Shown: positions 44,497 through 52,975 of the stretch, in pieces
Position numbering within the stretch: the stretch's first letter is position 1
Layout of the letters: the number at the start of each line of letters is the position of its first letter
Assembly: GCA_015689705.1 (NCBI GenBank)
Contig: WVSN01000001.1
Span: 248,001 to 312,000 of the forward strand
DNA length: 64,000 bases
Reading direction: 5' to 3'
Source of the DNA: Rhodobacterales bacterium HKCCE3408
GTDB lineage: Bacteria; Pseudomonadota; Alphaproteobacteria; Rhodobacterales; Rhodobacteraceae
Position numbers and translations under genes: made by a program
Notes under the pieces: generated by a model
The model's database searches: none
What the model saw: the letters and a program-made list of their open reading frames with translations, nothing else
What the model was told of the DNA's origin: nothing

Positions 44497-45609
44497 CTAC
44501 TCCGCCGGCTGGTGCGATGCGGTCCGGCTACGCCTGAAGGCGAGGTAGATCCGCTCCATCGGCATCCGCACCATGTTGTCGAGCGCGCCGGTGAAGAGGA
44601 TCACCAGCGCCTGGATGACGACGACCATCTCGCGGCTGACGGCCGGCATCTCGAACGAAAGCTCCGCGCCGCCCTGGTAGAGCATCCCGAACAGGAGCGC
44701 GGCGAGGATAACGCCGATCGGGTGCGACCGGCCCATCAGCGCCACCGCGATGCCGACGAAACCCGCGCCCTGCACGTAGTCGAGCCGGAGCTGCTCGGCC
44801 TCGCCCATGACGGCGTTGGTCGCCATCAGGCCCGACAGCCCGCCCGAGATCAGCATTGTGACCATGATGATCCGCGTCGGGTTGATGCCGGCATAGACCG
44901 CGGCCGTTTCGGAATGGCCGAAGGCGCGGATCTCGTAGCCGAGGCGCGTCCGCCAGATCAGCACCCAGACCGCGAACGCGGCCAGAAGCGCGATGAAGAA
45001 GGACACGTTGAGCGGCGTCGACGTCCGGAAGCCGAGGAAGCCCGCGAACTCGCCCGCGTTCGGGAGGTGTGTGACCGACGGGAAGATCGCCGTCGCCGGT
45101 TCCATCGAACCGGGCACGCGGAAAACGTTCACCAGCAGGTAGACCATCAGCGAGGCGGCGATGAAATTGAACATGATCGTCGTGATGACGATATGGCTGC
45201 CGCGTTTTGCCTGCAGCCAGGCCGGGATCGCTGCCCAGGCCGCACCGAAGAGGCCGGACAGGATCACCACCGCGACAAGCGCGATGGTCCAGTGTGGCCA
45301 GGGAACGAACAGGCAGGCGACCGCGGCGCCGAGCCCGGCCACATAGGCCTGCCCCTCGCCGCCGATATTGAAAAGCCGTGCATGGATCGCGACGGCGACG
45401 CCAAGACCGGTGAAGATAAAGTTGGTGGCGTAGAACAGCGTGTAGCCGAGCCCGTAGGCCGAGCCGAGCGCGCCGCGCACCATGATCGTCATCGCCTCGA
45501 GCGGGTTTTCCCCGATCAGCAGCACCACCAGCCCGGACACGAGCAGCGCAAGGATCACGCTCACAAGCGGGATCAGGATGACATCCGCCCAGTTCGGCAT
45601 CCGGCCCAT
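44497..45609 (-). CDS. Nucleoside-type ABC transporter permease
   Basis: This 370-residue permease is of the NupP/YufP type. The RLFNIGGEGQAYVAGLGAA motif and the late VALMGRSHPIGVILAALLFG are typical. I chose [10 protein letters not shown] (ATG 45609), which overlaps the ATPase stop by ATGA; the open frame extends upstream only antisense-free in the ATPase gene and is not used. It partners with the permease downstream. Confidence 0.9.
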   Translation of the reverse strand: MGRMPNWADVILIPLVSVILALLVSGLVVLLIGENPLEAMTIMVRGALGSAYGLGYTLFYATNFIFTGLGVAVAIHARLFNIGGEGQAYVAGLGAAVACLFVPWPHWTIALVAVVILSGLFGAAWAAIPAWLQAKRGSHIVITTIMFNFIAASLMVYLLVNVFRVPGSMEPATAIFPSVTHLPNAGEFAGFLGFRTSTPLNVSFFIALLAAFAVWVLIWRTRLGYEIRAFGHSETAAVYAGINPTRIIMVTMLISGGLSGLMATNAVMGEAEQLRLDYVQGAGFVGIAVALMGRSHPIGVILAALLFGMLYQGGAELSFEMPAVSREMVVVIQALVILFTGALDNMVRMPMERIYLAFRRSRTASHQPAE

Positions 45610-47153
45610 CACGCGGCCCCCTTCGTCATGCCGGCCATCATCAGGCCGAGTTCCTTCTCGTCCGTCTGGTTGGCCAGACGCTCGCCCATGATCTTGCCGT
45701 CGAACATCACGAGGATGCGGTCGGACAGGCCAAGGATCTCGTCGAGTTCCACGCTGACCAGCAGCACGGCCTTGCCGGCATCGCGGAGCGCCACGATCTG
45801 ACGGTGGATGAACTCGATCGCGCCGATATCGACGCCGCGTGTCGGCTGTCCGACGAGCAGGAGATCGGGAGACCGGTCCATCTCGCGCGCGACGACGATC
45901 TTCTGCTGGTTCCCGCCCGAGAAGTTCCGCGCGGGCAGGCGCGGGTTCGGCGGGCGGACGTCGTAGCGTTGCATCTTGTCGGCGCAGTCGGTCTTGATCG
46001 CCGCATTGTCCATCAGAAGCCGCGAGCGGTTGTATTTCGCGTCGTGGTGATAGCCGAAGGCCACGTTTTCCCACGCTTCGAAGGGCATGATCAGGCCCTC
46101 GACCTGCCGGTCCTCGGGCACGTGGGCGATGCCCCGGCGGCGGCGGGACTGGCCGTCGGAATTTCGGCCCGTCAGGTCGATCGGCTCGTTCCGCATCGTC
46201 ACCCGGCCGCCCGACGCGGCGATCATGCCGCCGAGCACTTCCAGAAGCTCGGACTGGCCGTTCCCGGCGACCCCGGCAATACCGACGATCTCGCCCGCGC
46301 GGATGTCGAAGCTGATGCCCTTCACGCGCTCCACGCCGTCGGGATCGGTGACCTTCAGGTTCTCGACCTTCAGCACCACGTCCTTCGGCTGCGCCGGCTG
46401 CTTGTCGACCCGCAGCAGCACCTTACGGCCGACCATGAGTTCGGCGAGATCCTGAGGGTTGGTGTCCGATGTCTTGACCGTGGCCGTCATCTCGCCGCGG
46501 CGCATGACGCTGACCGTATCGGTCGCTTCCATGATCTCGCGCAGCTTGTGCGTGATGAGGATAATCGTCTTCCCCTCCTCCTTGAGGCGGTGGAGGATGC
46601 GGAACAGCTGGTCGGCCTCGGACGGTGTCAGCACGCCCGTCGGCTCGTCGAGGATCAGGATGTCGGCCTGGCGGTAGAGCTGCTTGAGGATCTCGACCCG
46701 CTGCTGGTGGCCGACCGACAGATCCTCGATCACCGCGTCCGGGTCGACGTTGAGTCCGTATTCGTGCGCCAGCTCCTTCAGAAGACCGCGTGCCTTCGCC
46801 ACCGAGGGCCGCAGCATCGCGCCGTCCTCGGCGCCGAGGATGACGTTCTCCACGACGGTGAAATTCTCGACCAGCTTGAAATGCTGGTGGACCATCCCGA
46901 TGCCAGCGCGGATCGCGGCCTGGCTGTCGGGGATCGAGGTGAGTTTGCCGTTGATCCAGATCTCTCCGGCATCGGCCTTGTAGAAGCCGTAGAGGATCGA
47001 CATCAGCGTCGACTTGCCGGCCCCGTTCTCGCCCACGATGCCGTGGATCGTGCCGGGCTGCACGGACAGCGAGATGTCCTTGTTGGCCTGAACCGGACCG
47101 AAGGCCTTCGATATGCCTTTCAGCTCGATCGCGGGGGCTTGGGATGCGCTCAT
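45609..47153 (-). CDS. Nucleoside-type ABC transporter ATPase
   Basis: This 514-residue double ABC ATPase of the YufO/NupO type has Walker [10 protein letters not shown] near residue 39 and an [15 protein letters not shown] signature in the first half. The second half has a weaker P-loop ([10 protein letters not shown]) but a good FSGGNQQK signature. It powers the two permeases and works with the BMP-type binding protein gene 87 bases upstream, from which a strong hairpin separates it. Confidence 0.92.
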   Translation of the reverse strand: MSASQAPAIELKGISKAFGPVQANKDISLSVQPGTIHGIVGENGAGKSTLMSILYGFYKADAGEIWINGKLTSIPDSQAAIRAGIGMVHQHFKLVENFTVVENVILGAEDGAMLRPSVAKARGLLKELAHEYGLNVDPDAVIEDLSVGHQQRVEILKQLYRQADILILDEPTGVLTPSEADQLFRILHRLKEEGKTIILITHKLREIMEATDTVSVMRRGEMTATVKTSDTNPQDLAELMVGRKVLLRVDKQPAQPKDVVLKVENLKVTDPDGVERVKGISFDIRAGEIVGIAGVAGNGQSELLEVLGGMIAASGGRVTMRNEPIDLTGRNSDGQSRRRRGIAHVPEDRQVEGLIMPFEAWENVAFGYHHDAKYNRSRLLMDNAAIKTDCADKMQRYDVRPPNPRLPARNFSGGNQQKIVVAREMDRSPDLLLVGQPTRGVDIGAIEFIHRQIVALRDAGKAVLLVSVELDEILGLSDRILVMFDGKIMGERLANQTDEKELGLMMAGMTKGAA

Positions 47154-47182
47154 CGGGTCGTCCGGTCCTCGGATCTTCCGGA

Positions 47183-47214
47183 AAAGGGCCGCGTCGGTTC
47201 CGGCGCGGCCCTTT
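47183..47214 (-). terminator. Strong hairpin between binding-protein and ATPase genes
   Basis: AAAGGGCCGCG (47183-47193) and CGCGGCCCTTT (47204-47214) make a perfect 11-bp stem around a 10-base loop, with A and T runs flanking both sides, so it could work in both directions. It lies just after the BMP gene stop. It probably stops most transcripts and lets some continue into the ATPase gene. Confidence 0.75.
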
Positions 47215-47240
47215 CTGTCGTCATGCGGCGTGGTCCGCCA

Positions 47241-48233
47241 TCACTGCATCTGGATCGGGCAGGCGCCGTCGTCGGTGAAGTTGTGGACCTCGATCTCGCC
47301 AGCGATGATCTGCTCGCGAGCCGCGTCGACTGCGGCCGCCATCTCGTCGGTGATGAGGGCCTCGTTGTTCTCGTCGACGGCGTAGCCGACGGCGTTCTCG
47401 GCGAGGCCCCAGACCTGGATGCCGGGCTCGATCGAGTCGGCCGAGAAGCTTTCGTAGACGGCCACGTCCACGCGCTTCAGCATCGAGGTGAGAACCATCC
47501 CCGGGTGCAGGTAGTTCTGGTTCGAGTCGACGCCGATCGACAGGATGCCTTCGTCGGCGGCGGTCTGCAGAACGCCAACGCCCGTGCCGCCGGCAGCGGC
47601 GTAGACGACATCGGCGCCACGGCCGATCTGGTCGCGCGTCAGTTCACCGCCGCGCACCGGGTCGTTCCAGGCCGACGGGGTGGTGCCGGTCATGTTCGAC
47701 AGTACGGTGATGTCCGGGTTCACCGCGGTTGCGCCCTGGGCATAGCCGCAGGCGAAGCGCGAGATCAGCGGGATGTCCATGCCGCCGATGAAGCCGACGG
47801 TGCCGGTCTCGGACGCCATCGCAGCCAGCATGCCGACGAGGTACGAACCCTCGTGCTCCTGGAAGATGATCGACTGGACGTTCGGCTGGTCGACCACGCC
47901 GTCGATGATGACGAAGGACGTGTCCGGGTAGTCCGGCGCCACGGTGTCGAGCACCGAGCTGTGCGCGAAGCCGGCCATCACGATCGGGTTGTAGCCCTGT
48001 TCGGCCAGGCGGCGCATCGCCTGTTCGCGCTGCGCGTCGTTTTGCAGCTCGATCTCGCCGTAGCTGCCACCGGTTTCCTCGGCCCACCGCTCGGCGCCGT
48101 TGAATGCGGCTTCGTTGAACGAGCGGTCGAACTTGCCGCCGAGGTCGAAGATGATCGCGGGATCGGCCAGAGCGGCGCCGGCGGACAGGGCCAGCACGGC
48201 GCTCGCGCCGAGAAGCTTTTGCATGAGGGTCAT
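47241..48233 (-). CDS. BMP-family nucleoside-binding protein
   Basis: This 330-residue periplasmic binding protein has a signal peptide ending GAALA (about residue 23), then DPAIIFDLGGKFDRSFNEAAF, the standard opening of the basic membrane protein/PnrA family. GFAHSSVLDTVAPDYPDTSFVI and an acidic tail (DDGACPIQMQ) follow. The usual ligands are purine nucleosides. There is no lipobox cysteine, so it is likely free in the periplasm. It is the first gene of the operon. The 159 bases upstream, before rimI, hold only promoter sequence and a GGGCGG..CCGCCC stem, with no riboswitch I can recognise. Confidence 0.92.
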   Translation of the reverse strand: MTLMQKLLGASAVLALSAGAALADPAIIFDLGGKFDRSFNEAAFNGAERWAEETGGSYGEIELQNDAQREQAMRRLAEQGYNPIVMAGFAHSSVLDTVAPDYPDTSFVIIDGVVDQPNVQSIIFQEHEGSYLVGMLAAMASETGTVGFIGGMDIPLISRFACGYAQGATAVNPDITVLSNMTGTTPSAWNDPVRGGELTRDQIGRGADVVYAAAGGTGVGVLQTAADEGILSIGVDSNQNYLHPGMVLTSMLKRVDVAVYESFSADSIEPGIQVWGLAENAVGYAVDENNEALITDEMAAAVDAAREQIIAGEIEVHNFTDDGACPIQMQ

Positions 48234-48392
48234 TCGGTTACTCCCTGTTGGTGGCGGGCAGGGCGGTGCGGCCGCCCCGTCGCCCGCTGGTCAGATCTAA
48301 TGTGGATCCCGGGGTCGATAAGGGCAAAGCAGGCGCGGGGGGTCAACCGGATTCTGGCGCGGTTTGCGCGTGGGAAAGGCATCTGCACGGAA

Positions 48393-48818
48393 TCAGGGCA
48401 CGGGTCCGTCGATCGCGCGCGCCATCACGATTGCGTCGTCGCTTCCGCCATCGGGAAAGCGGTAGTAGTGCAGGCGGCGGCCGGTTTCCTCGAACCCTGT
48501 CGCAGCGTAGAGCGCACGGGCGGGCAGGTTCCCGGCGGCAACCTCCAGATAGACGGTAGCGGCGCCGGCATCCCGCGCCTCTTGCATCATCGCCTCGACG
48601 ATCCGACGGCCGGTGCCGCGGCGCTGCATCGCGGGGTTCACGGCAAGGGTGATGATCTCGGCCTCGGGCGCGACCACAAGCAGAAGTCCGAAGCCGCCGT
48701 CGACTTCGATGACACGCGTCGTCCGGTCATCCAGAAGCGAGACGAACTCCACCTCCGCCCAGGGTCGCTGCCGGGTGAAGGCCGCGGCATGAATGGCCGC
48801 CATCTCTGCGGGCGTCAT
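48393..48818 (-). CDS. rimI: Ribosomal-protein alanine N-acetyltransferase-like GNAT protein
   Basis: This 141-residue GNAT acetyltransferase has the acetyl-CoA loop NPAMQRRGTGRRIVEAMM (QRRGTG) and the later LEVAAGNLPARALYAATGF, typical of RimI. It sits directly after tsaB with an ATGA overlap, the standard TsaB-RimI order. The likely substrate is the N-terminal alanine of ribosomal protein S18, as known for the family. Confidence 0.88.
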   Translation of the reverse strand: MTPAEMAAIHAAAFTRQRPWAEVEFVSLLDDRTTRVIEVDGGFGLLLVVAPEAEIITLAVNPAMQRRGTGRRIVEAMMQEARDAGAATVYLEVAAGNLPARALYAATGFEETGRRLHYYRFPDGGSDDAIVMARAIDGPVP

Positions 48819-49465
48819 GGCAGGATGACCGGTGCACCGTCGCGCGACGGCGCGGCGTCGGCGGGCCGGACATAGAGCGGTGCCGGTCGGGGATGCTCAG
48901 CGGATACGGCGAGCTTCCTCGTTGCGATCCGGGCGATTGCTGCGGCTGGCCGGACCAGTTCGGCTGGCGCGCCACTGGTGCCAAGACATGCCGCGATACG
49001 ATCGGCGGTATGTCCTATGACAACATCCGGTGTTGGTTCCGCGGTAATGTCGTCGAGACCGGAGAGCCACGCTTCGCCCTCGGGCTGGCCGTCTCGGAGC
49101 ATCTGAAGGTAGACCTGCTCGCGCGGCGCCGGAAGACTGGCGAGGCAGAGGCCCGAAACGTCCTCGACCAGCGCCTCGAACCCGGACACGCCCAGGGCGG
49201 GCCGGCCAAGGGCCAGAGCCAGACCGCGCGCCGCGGAAACGGCAATCCGCAGGCCGGTGAAGTTCCCCGGGCCGGTGCCGACCGCCACTGCCGCGATGTC
49301 GCTCCGCCGGATGCCGGCTTCGGCCATCAGGTCAGCGATCATCGGCATCAGCGCCTCGGCCTGCCCGCGCGCCATTTCGGCGAAGCTCTCCGAGATCACG
49401 CGGCCATCTGTCGCCAGCGCGACGGAGACGAAAGGTCCGGACGTGTCGAATGCGAGGATCGTCAT
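48815..49465 (-). CDS. tsaB: tRNA threonylcarbamoyladenosine complex protein TsaB
   Basis: This 216-residue ASKHA-fold protein begins ILAFDTSGPFVSVALA and has VGTGPGNFTGLRIAVSAARG, the signature of TsaB. It acts as a partner of TsaD in making the t6A modification at position 37 of ANN-decoding tRNAs. It does not carry the full metal-binding site of TsaD. It precedes rimI with 4-base overlap. Downstream of its start the sequence is a GGCC-rich tract up to the next gene. Confidence 0.93.
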   Translation of the reverse strand: MTILAFDTSGPFVSVALATDGRVISESFAEMARGQAEALMPMIADLMAEAGIRRSDIAAVAVGTGPGNFTGLRIAVSAARGLALALGRPALGVSGFEALVEDVSGLCLASLPAPREQVYLQMLRDGQPEGEAWLSGLDDITAEPTPDVVIGHTADRIAACLGTSGAPAELVRPAAAIARIATRKLAVSAEHPRPAPLYVRPADAAPSRDGAPVILP

Positions 49466-49499
49466 GGTGCCGGCGCTCTAGCGCGGCCGGCCGGCCGGC

Positions 49500-49925
49500 T
49501 CAATCCCGGCCCGGACGGAAGCGCGACAGGACGCGGGCCCGCACGGTTCCGTCCATTCTCTCGGCGCTGTCGGCGATGTGCAGCCACGGCAACCTCTCGG
49601 CCTCGAAGCCGTGAAAGTCCGGATAGAGCTCGCCGGCCTGGTCGAGGATGCCGATCGGCACGTAGATCTGTCCGGGAAGGTAGGAGAATTGCGCCGCCAC
49701 CGGCGATCCGCAGGCGCGGCAGAACCACCGCGCTACGCCGGGATTGGCGGAAACCGGCGGCCGGGGCGACGGGCTGACGGTCACCTCGCCCTCTTCGAAG
49801 GCAGCAAAACAGGACACGGGCGCGCCGCTCCAGCGGCGGCAGTCCTGGCAGTGGCAGTAGACGACCGACAGCGGCATGTGGGGTGACGAAACTGTCGTAG
49901 CCCCGCAGTAGCAGCGCCCCGTAAT
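49500..49925 (-). CDS. GFA-family zinc protein with no ordinary start codon
   Basis: The first canonical ATG (49877) would give 125 residues beginning MPLSVVYCHCQDC. However, the same open frame upstream reads ITGRCYCGATTVSSPH, which contains the conserved first Cys-X-Cys zinc motif of the GFA (CENP-V/Gfa) fold. I therefore extend it to ATT 49925; no ATG, GTG or TTG lies in frame between the nfuA end and this point. Later ligands CHCQDC and FCRACG are present, so the domain is complete. A non-AUG start or a lost start are the options. Function is unknown beyond family: glutathione-type thiol chemistry is common, but no substrate is known. Confidence 0.72.
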   Translation of the reverse strand: MTGRCYCGATTVSSPHMPLSVVYCHCQDCRRWSGAPVSCFAAFEEGEVTVSPSPRPPVSANPGVARWFCRACGSPVAAQFSYLPGQIYVPIGILDQAGELYPDFHGFEAERLPWLHIADSAERMDGTVRARVLSRFRPGRD

Positions 49926-49930
49926 CCGTG

Positions 49931-49952
49931 CGGGATGCCCTGAGGCATCCCG
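49931..49952 (-). terminator. Hairpin between nfuA and the GFA gene
   Basis: CGGGATGCC and GGCATCCCG form a perfect 9-bp stem with a CTGA loop. It lies just downstream of the nfuA stop and just upstream of the unusual GFA start. It may end the nfuA transcript or expose the GFA message. Confidence 0.65.
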
Positions 49953-49965
49953 GTCGATCAGTCGG

Positions 49966-50529
49966 TCAGACTGCGACAGGCCGCACCTCCACCACTTCCG
50001 GAATGTAGTGACGTAGGAGGTTTTCGATCCCCATCTTCAGGGTCAGCGTCGAAGACGGGCAGCCGGCGCAGGCGCCCTGCATGTGCAGGTAGACGACGCC
50101 GCGGTCGAAGCCGTGGAAGGTGATGTCGCCGCCGTCCTGAGCGACGGCCGGGCGAACCCGCGTGTCCAGCAGTTCCTTGATCTGGCCGACGATGGCGGCA
50201 TCTTCGCCGTCATGCTCGGCGTGGCCGACCTGCCCGGCGCCCTCACCGGCAAGGACCGGCGCGCCGGACTGGAAATGCTCCATGATCGCACCGAGAACGG
50301 CCGGACGCAGGTGGTCCCACTCGGACCCCTCGTCCTTGGTCACGGTCACGAAATCGGTGCCGAAGAATACGCCTGCCACGCCGTCATTCGCGAAGATGCG
50401 CGCGGCGAGAGGCGACTTTTCGGCCGCTTCCGCGGACGGAAAATCGGCCGTGCCCGAGTCCAGCACGCTCTGGCCGGGCAGGAATTTCAGGGTCGCCGGG
50501 TTCGGGGTCGACTCGGTCTGGATGAACAT
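49966..50529 (-). CDS. NifU-family iron-sulfur scaffold (NfuA type)
   Basis: This 187-residue protein has an N-terminal Nfu domain (MFIQTESTPNPATLKFLPG) and a C-terminal NifU-like domain with the cluster motif CAGCPSSTLTLK (Cys-X2-Cys). It would carry a [4Fe-4S] cluster and pass it to target enzymes such as lipoyl synthase, needed for the lipoyl complex in this window. Neighbouring genes are separate, with 86 bases to the stress protein gene upstream. Confidence 0.92.
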   Translation of the reverse strand: MFIQTESTPNPATLKFLPGQSVLDSGTADFPSAEAAEKSPLAARIFANDGVAGVFFGTDFVTVTKDEGSEWDHLRPAVLGAIMEHFQSGAPVLAGEGAGQVGHAEHDGEDAAIVGQIKELLDTRVRPAVAQDGGDITFHGFDRGVVYLHMQGACAGCPSSTLTLKMGIENLLRHYIPEVVEVRPVAV

Positions 50530-50615
50530 TCGGACTATCCTTCTGGGTTGAGCCAGATATGCGGGGCAGGGGCCCCGGAGTCAAGTTTTGGAACCGTTCT
50601 AAAGAGTGGCCGAAC

Positions 50616-51077
50616 TCACGTGATTTCCTCGAGCTGTTCCTTCGACAGCTCGACCGGAACGATGGTGATCGGCACCGGCAGGCTGCCCGCCTGCTTGACC
50701 ATCGCCGTCACCAGCGGTCCGGGCCCGCCTTTTCCCGATCCGGCGCCGAGCACGAGCACGCCGATCTCGGGCGTGCGCCGGATATGAGCGAGGATTTCCT
50801 CGACCGGCTCGCCTTCGCAGATCACCAGGTCGGGCTCGACGCCCTGACGGTCGCGCATCCACTTGGCGAAGACGTTGAAATGGGCCTCGATGCGTTCGCG
50901 CGCCTCGGCCCGCATCACTTCACCCACGCCGATCCAGTGGTTGAACTCGTCGGGCGGGATAATCGACAGGATATCGACGCCGCCGCCGGTATGCGCGGCC
51001 CGCATTGCGGCGAAGCGCATCGCGTTCAGGCATTCGCGGCTGTCGTCCAGCACGACAAGGAACTTGCGCATCCTCAT
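50616..51077 (-). CDS. Universal stress protein (UspA family)
   Basis: This 153-residue single-domain UspA-fold protein starts RKFLVVLDDSRECLNAMRFA. A late GAGSGKGGPGPLVTAMVKQAGSLPVPITIVP resembles the ATP-binding G-2x-G-9x-G pattern, so it may bind ATP. Its start is the ATG at 51077, after a GGGGGG-type site; a second ATG at 51071 is possible. A 142-base gap to the aminotransferase gene shows no gene. Confidence 0.9.
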   Translation of the reverse strand: MRMRKFLVVLDDSRECLNAMRFAAMRAAHTGGGVDILSIIPPDEFNHWIGVGEVMRAEARERIEAHFNVFAKWMRDRQGVEPDLVICEGEPVEEILAHIRRTPEIGVLVLGAGSGKGGPGPLVTAMVKQAGSLPVPITIVPVELSKEQLEEIT

Positions 51078-51219
51078 CCCCCCGTCTCCGAGCCGGCAGC
51101 ATGGACCGAAACGAGGCAGGCTTGCAACGGCCTTGCCGGAGCCGGACCGACACCGGGAACGCAGAGTTTTTTATCGCCGAGATCGGATGGCGACCCGTCG
51201 AGACTCGCGCATCGCCGGT

Positions 51220-52095
51220 TTAATGGACCTGCTCGCCGGATGACCGGGCCCAGTCCCAATAAAGTTCCCGGACCCGCTTCGTCATCGGCCCGACCTGGTA
51301 ATGCGTGCCGTCGAACTCGGTCACAGGTGTCACCTTGTTGAGGTTCCCGGACATGAAGACCTCGTCGGCGGTGCGGAAGTCGTCGAAGGACAGCACCGTT
51401 TCGTGGACTTCGACGCCGTCGGCCCGAAGATTCGCGATGTGCCGCGCGCGGGTGATCCCGCTCAGGAATGTCCCGTTCGGAACCGGCGTGAAGACGACCC
51501 CGTCGCGGACCATGAAGATATTGGCGCTGGCCGTCTCGGCGACATTCCCGATCGCGTCGCAGACGAGCGCGTTGTCGTAACCCTTTGATCGCGCCTCGGC
51601 CAGCATCCGGGCGTTGTTCGGGTAGAGGCAGCCCGCCTTCGCGTTGCATACGGCGTCGGTCAGGACCGGCCGGTGGAATCGGGTGGTGGTCAGCCGGCTC
51701 GTCGCCTCGGGCGGGGCCATCGGGATCTCTTCTAGGCAGATACAGAAACCCGCGGGGGCGTCGGCCGTCATGATGCCCATGTGCCCACCATGAATGCCCC
51801 AGAGCATCGGGCGGATATAGACGGGCGTGCCCTTGGGGTAGCGCTTCAGGCCCTCCCAGACGATATCGAACACCTCGTCACCGGTCTGCTGCGGATACAG
51901 CATGAGTGCTTCGGCCGAGCGGATCACACGGTGGCAGTGGGCCCGCAGGTCGGGCGCCAGGCCGTCGACATAGCGCGCGCCGTCAAACACGGTCGTGCCC
52001 TGCCACGATCCGTGGTCAGCCGCCCGCATGATCTGGACGTCCTCGTCGTGCCAGGCACCTTCGAAATAGGTCTTGATATTGGTTCCGACGGCCAT
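51220..52095 (-). CDS. Branched-chain amino acid aminotransferase family protein
   Basis: This 291-residue class IV PLP aminotransferase has the lysine motif NAKAGCLYPN, plus AETASANIFMVRDG and the cofactor-binding GITRARHI region. It matches the branched-chain aminotransferase family, which interconverts leucine, isoleucine and valine with their 2-oxo acids. ATG 52095 is chosen because GGAGGGGAGC lies directly upstream. It lies 41 bases downstream of the 45-residue peptide gene on the same strand and may share its transcript. Confidence 0.9.
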   Translation of the reverse strand: MAVGTNIKTYFEGAWHDEDVQIMRAADHGSWQGTTVFDGARYVDGLAPDLRAHCHRVIRSAEALMLYPQQTGDEVFDIVWEGLKRYPKGTPVYIRPMLWGIHGGHMGIMTADAPAGFCICLEEIPMAPPEATSRLTTTRFHRPVLTDAVCNAKAGCLYPNNARMLAEARSKGYDNALVCDAIGNVAETASANIFMVRDGVVFTPVPNGTFLSGITRARHIANLRADGVEVHETVLSFDDFRTADEVFMSGNLNKVTPVTEFDGTHYQVGPMTKRVRELYWDWARSSGEQVH

Positions 52096-52136
52096 GCTCC
52101 CCTCCGCGTTAGCGCGGGGGAGCATGGATGGTTTCG

Positions 52137-52274
52137 TCAGAAACTTCCAGAGCTTGCGAAGCCCTGTTGATAGCTCATCGGGCCGGCAGCCGACTCCGAG
52201 TCTTCACTTTTCACCGGGGACAACTTGACCCCCTCAGCCGGCTGCGCCGGCTGGCACGACTTCAGTCTGTACAT
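52137..52274 (-). CDS. 45-residue peptide upstream of the aminotransferase
   Basis: A strong AAAGGAG site 6-7 bases before ATG 52274 and an AT-rich element TATATA upstream point to a real short gene. The peptide starts MYRLKSCQPAQPAEGVKLSP and ends FASSGSF. It is polar and Ser-rich, with one cysteine, no membrane helix and no known family. It may be a small regulatory protein or a leader peptide for the aminotransferase gene, but it lacks a run of Leu, Ile or Val codons, which argues against classical branched-chain attenuation. Confidence 0.5.
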   Translation of the reverse strand: MYRLKSCQPAQPAEGVKLSPVKSEDSESAAGPMSYQQGFASSGSF

Positions 52275-52383
52275 GGGTGGCTCCTTTGTATGCCAAGAAG
52301 CTGGCTCAGCATATATACAGGGCCATTTTGCAAAGTCCAGACTCGGGCGCGCCAACTTCTGCGCATTGGCGCACAACCAAGTC

Positions 52384-52878
52384 TCAGGCGTCGCCGCTGG
52401 CCTCGGCCAGAAGCGCCTTCAGGTCGAGACGCGAATTGACCATGGCAAGCGTCCCGTCATCATTTCGCGGCCAGTCCTCCGGTGCACGATCGCGATAGAT
52501 TTCGATGCCGTTGCCGTCGGGGTCGTCGAAATAGATCGCCTCGCTGACGCCGTGATCGGCGGCCCCGGTCAGAGTGACTCCGGCCTCGAGCACGCGTGCA
52601 AGGGCCCGCCCGAGATCGGCCCGTGTCTCGTAGAGAAACGCGGTGTGATAGAGCCCGGTCGTGCCATGCGGCGGACGTGTGCCGCCACGACTGTCCCAGG
52701 TGTTCAGGCCGATGTGGTGGTGATAGCCGCCGGCCGACAGGAAGGCGGCCTGGTCGCCGTACATCTGCTGCACCTCGAAGCCCATCACGTCCCGGTAGAA
52801 CGCGACGGAGCGCGCGAGGTCGGACACCTTCAGATGCACGTGGCCGATGCGGGCGGTGGCGGGGGCGCGGTAGGTCAT
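52384..52878 (-). CDS. VOC-family (glyoxalase/dioxygenase-like) protein
   Basis: This 164-residue protein has one VOC domain starting IGHVHLKVSDLARSVAFYRDVMGF, with metal-ligand candidates in YHHHIGLNTW and EIYRDRAPEDW. It is similar to the CatE type, but single domain. Substrate is unknown. AAGGAG lies 8 bases upstream of ATG 52878. Neighbours give no clue to its role. Confidence 0.85.
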   Translation of the reverse strand: MTYRAPATARIGHVHLKVSDLARSVAFYRDVMGFEVQQMYGDQAAFLSAGGYHHHIGLNTWDSRGGTRPPHGTTGLYHTAFLYETRADLGRALARVLEAGVTLTGAADHGVSEAIYFDDPDGNGIEIYRDRAPEDWPRNDDGTLAMVNSRLDLKALLAEASGDA

Positions 52879-52975
52879 GGGATGTCTCCTTCATCATCCC
52901 ATATCGCAATTCGCTCCCTCAAGCGAAATTCCGATCGCCGCAGGATGGCTGTGCGCCAGCGCGCCATCGTCCGCG

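Noticed and set aside
45804-48875. Open frame of over 1000 codons on the plus strand across the ABC importer genes
   Set aside because: It lies antisense to four well-supported genes and its translation has no recognisable domain. Long antisense frames are expected at this GC content.
52137-52274. Classical branched-chain attenuator leader peptide
   Set aside because: The peptide has only scattered Leu and Val and no Ile run, and no terminator/antiterminator pair is evident before the aminotransferase.
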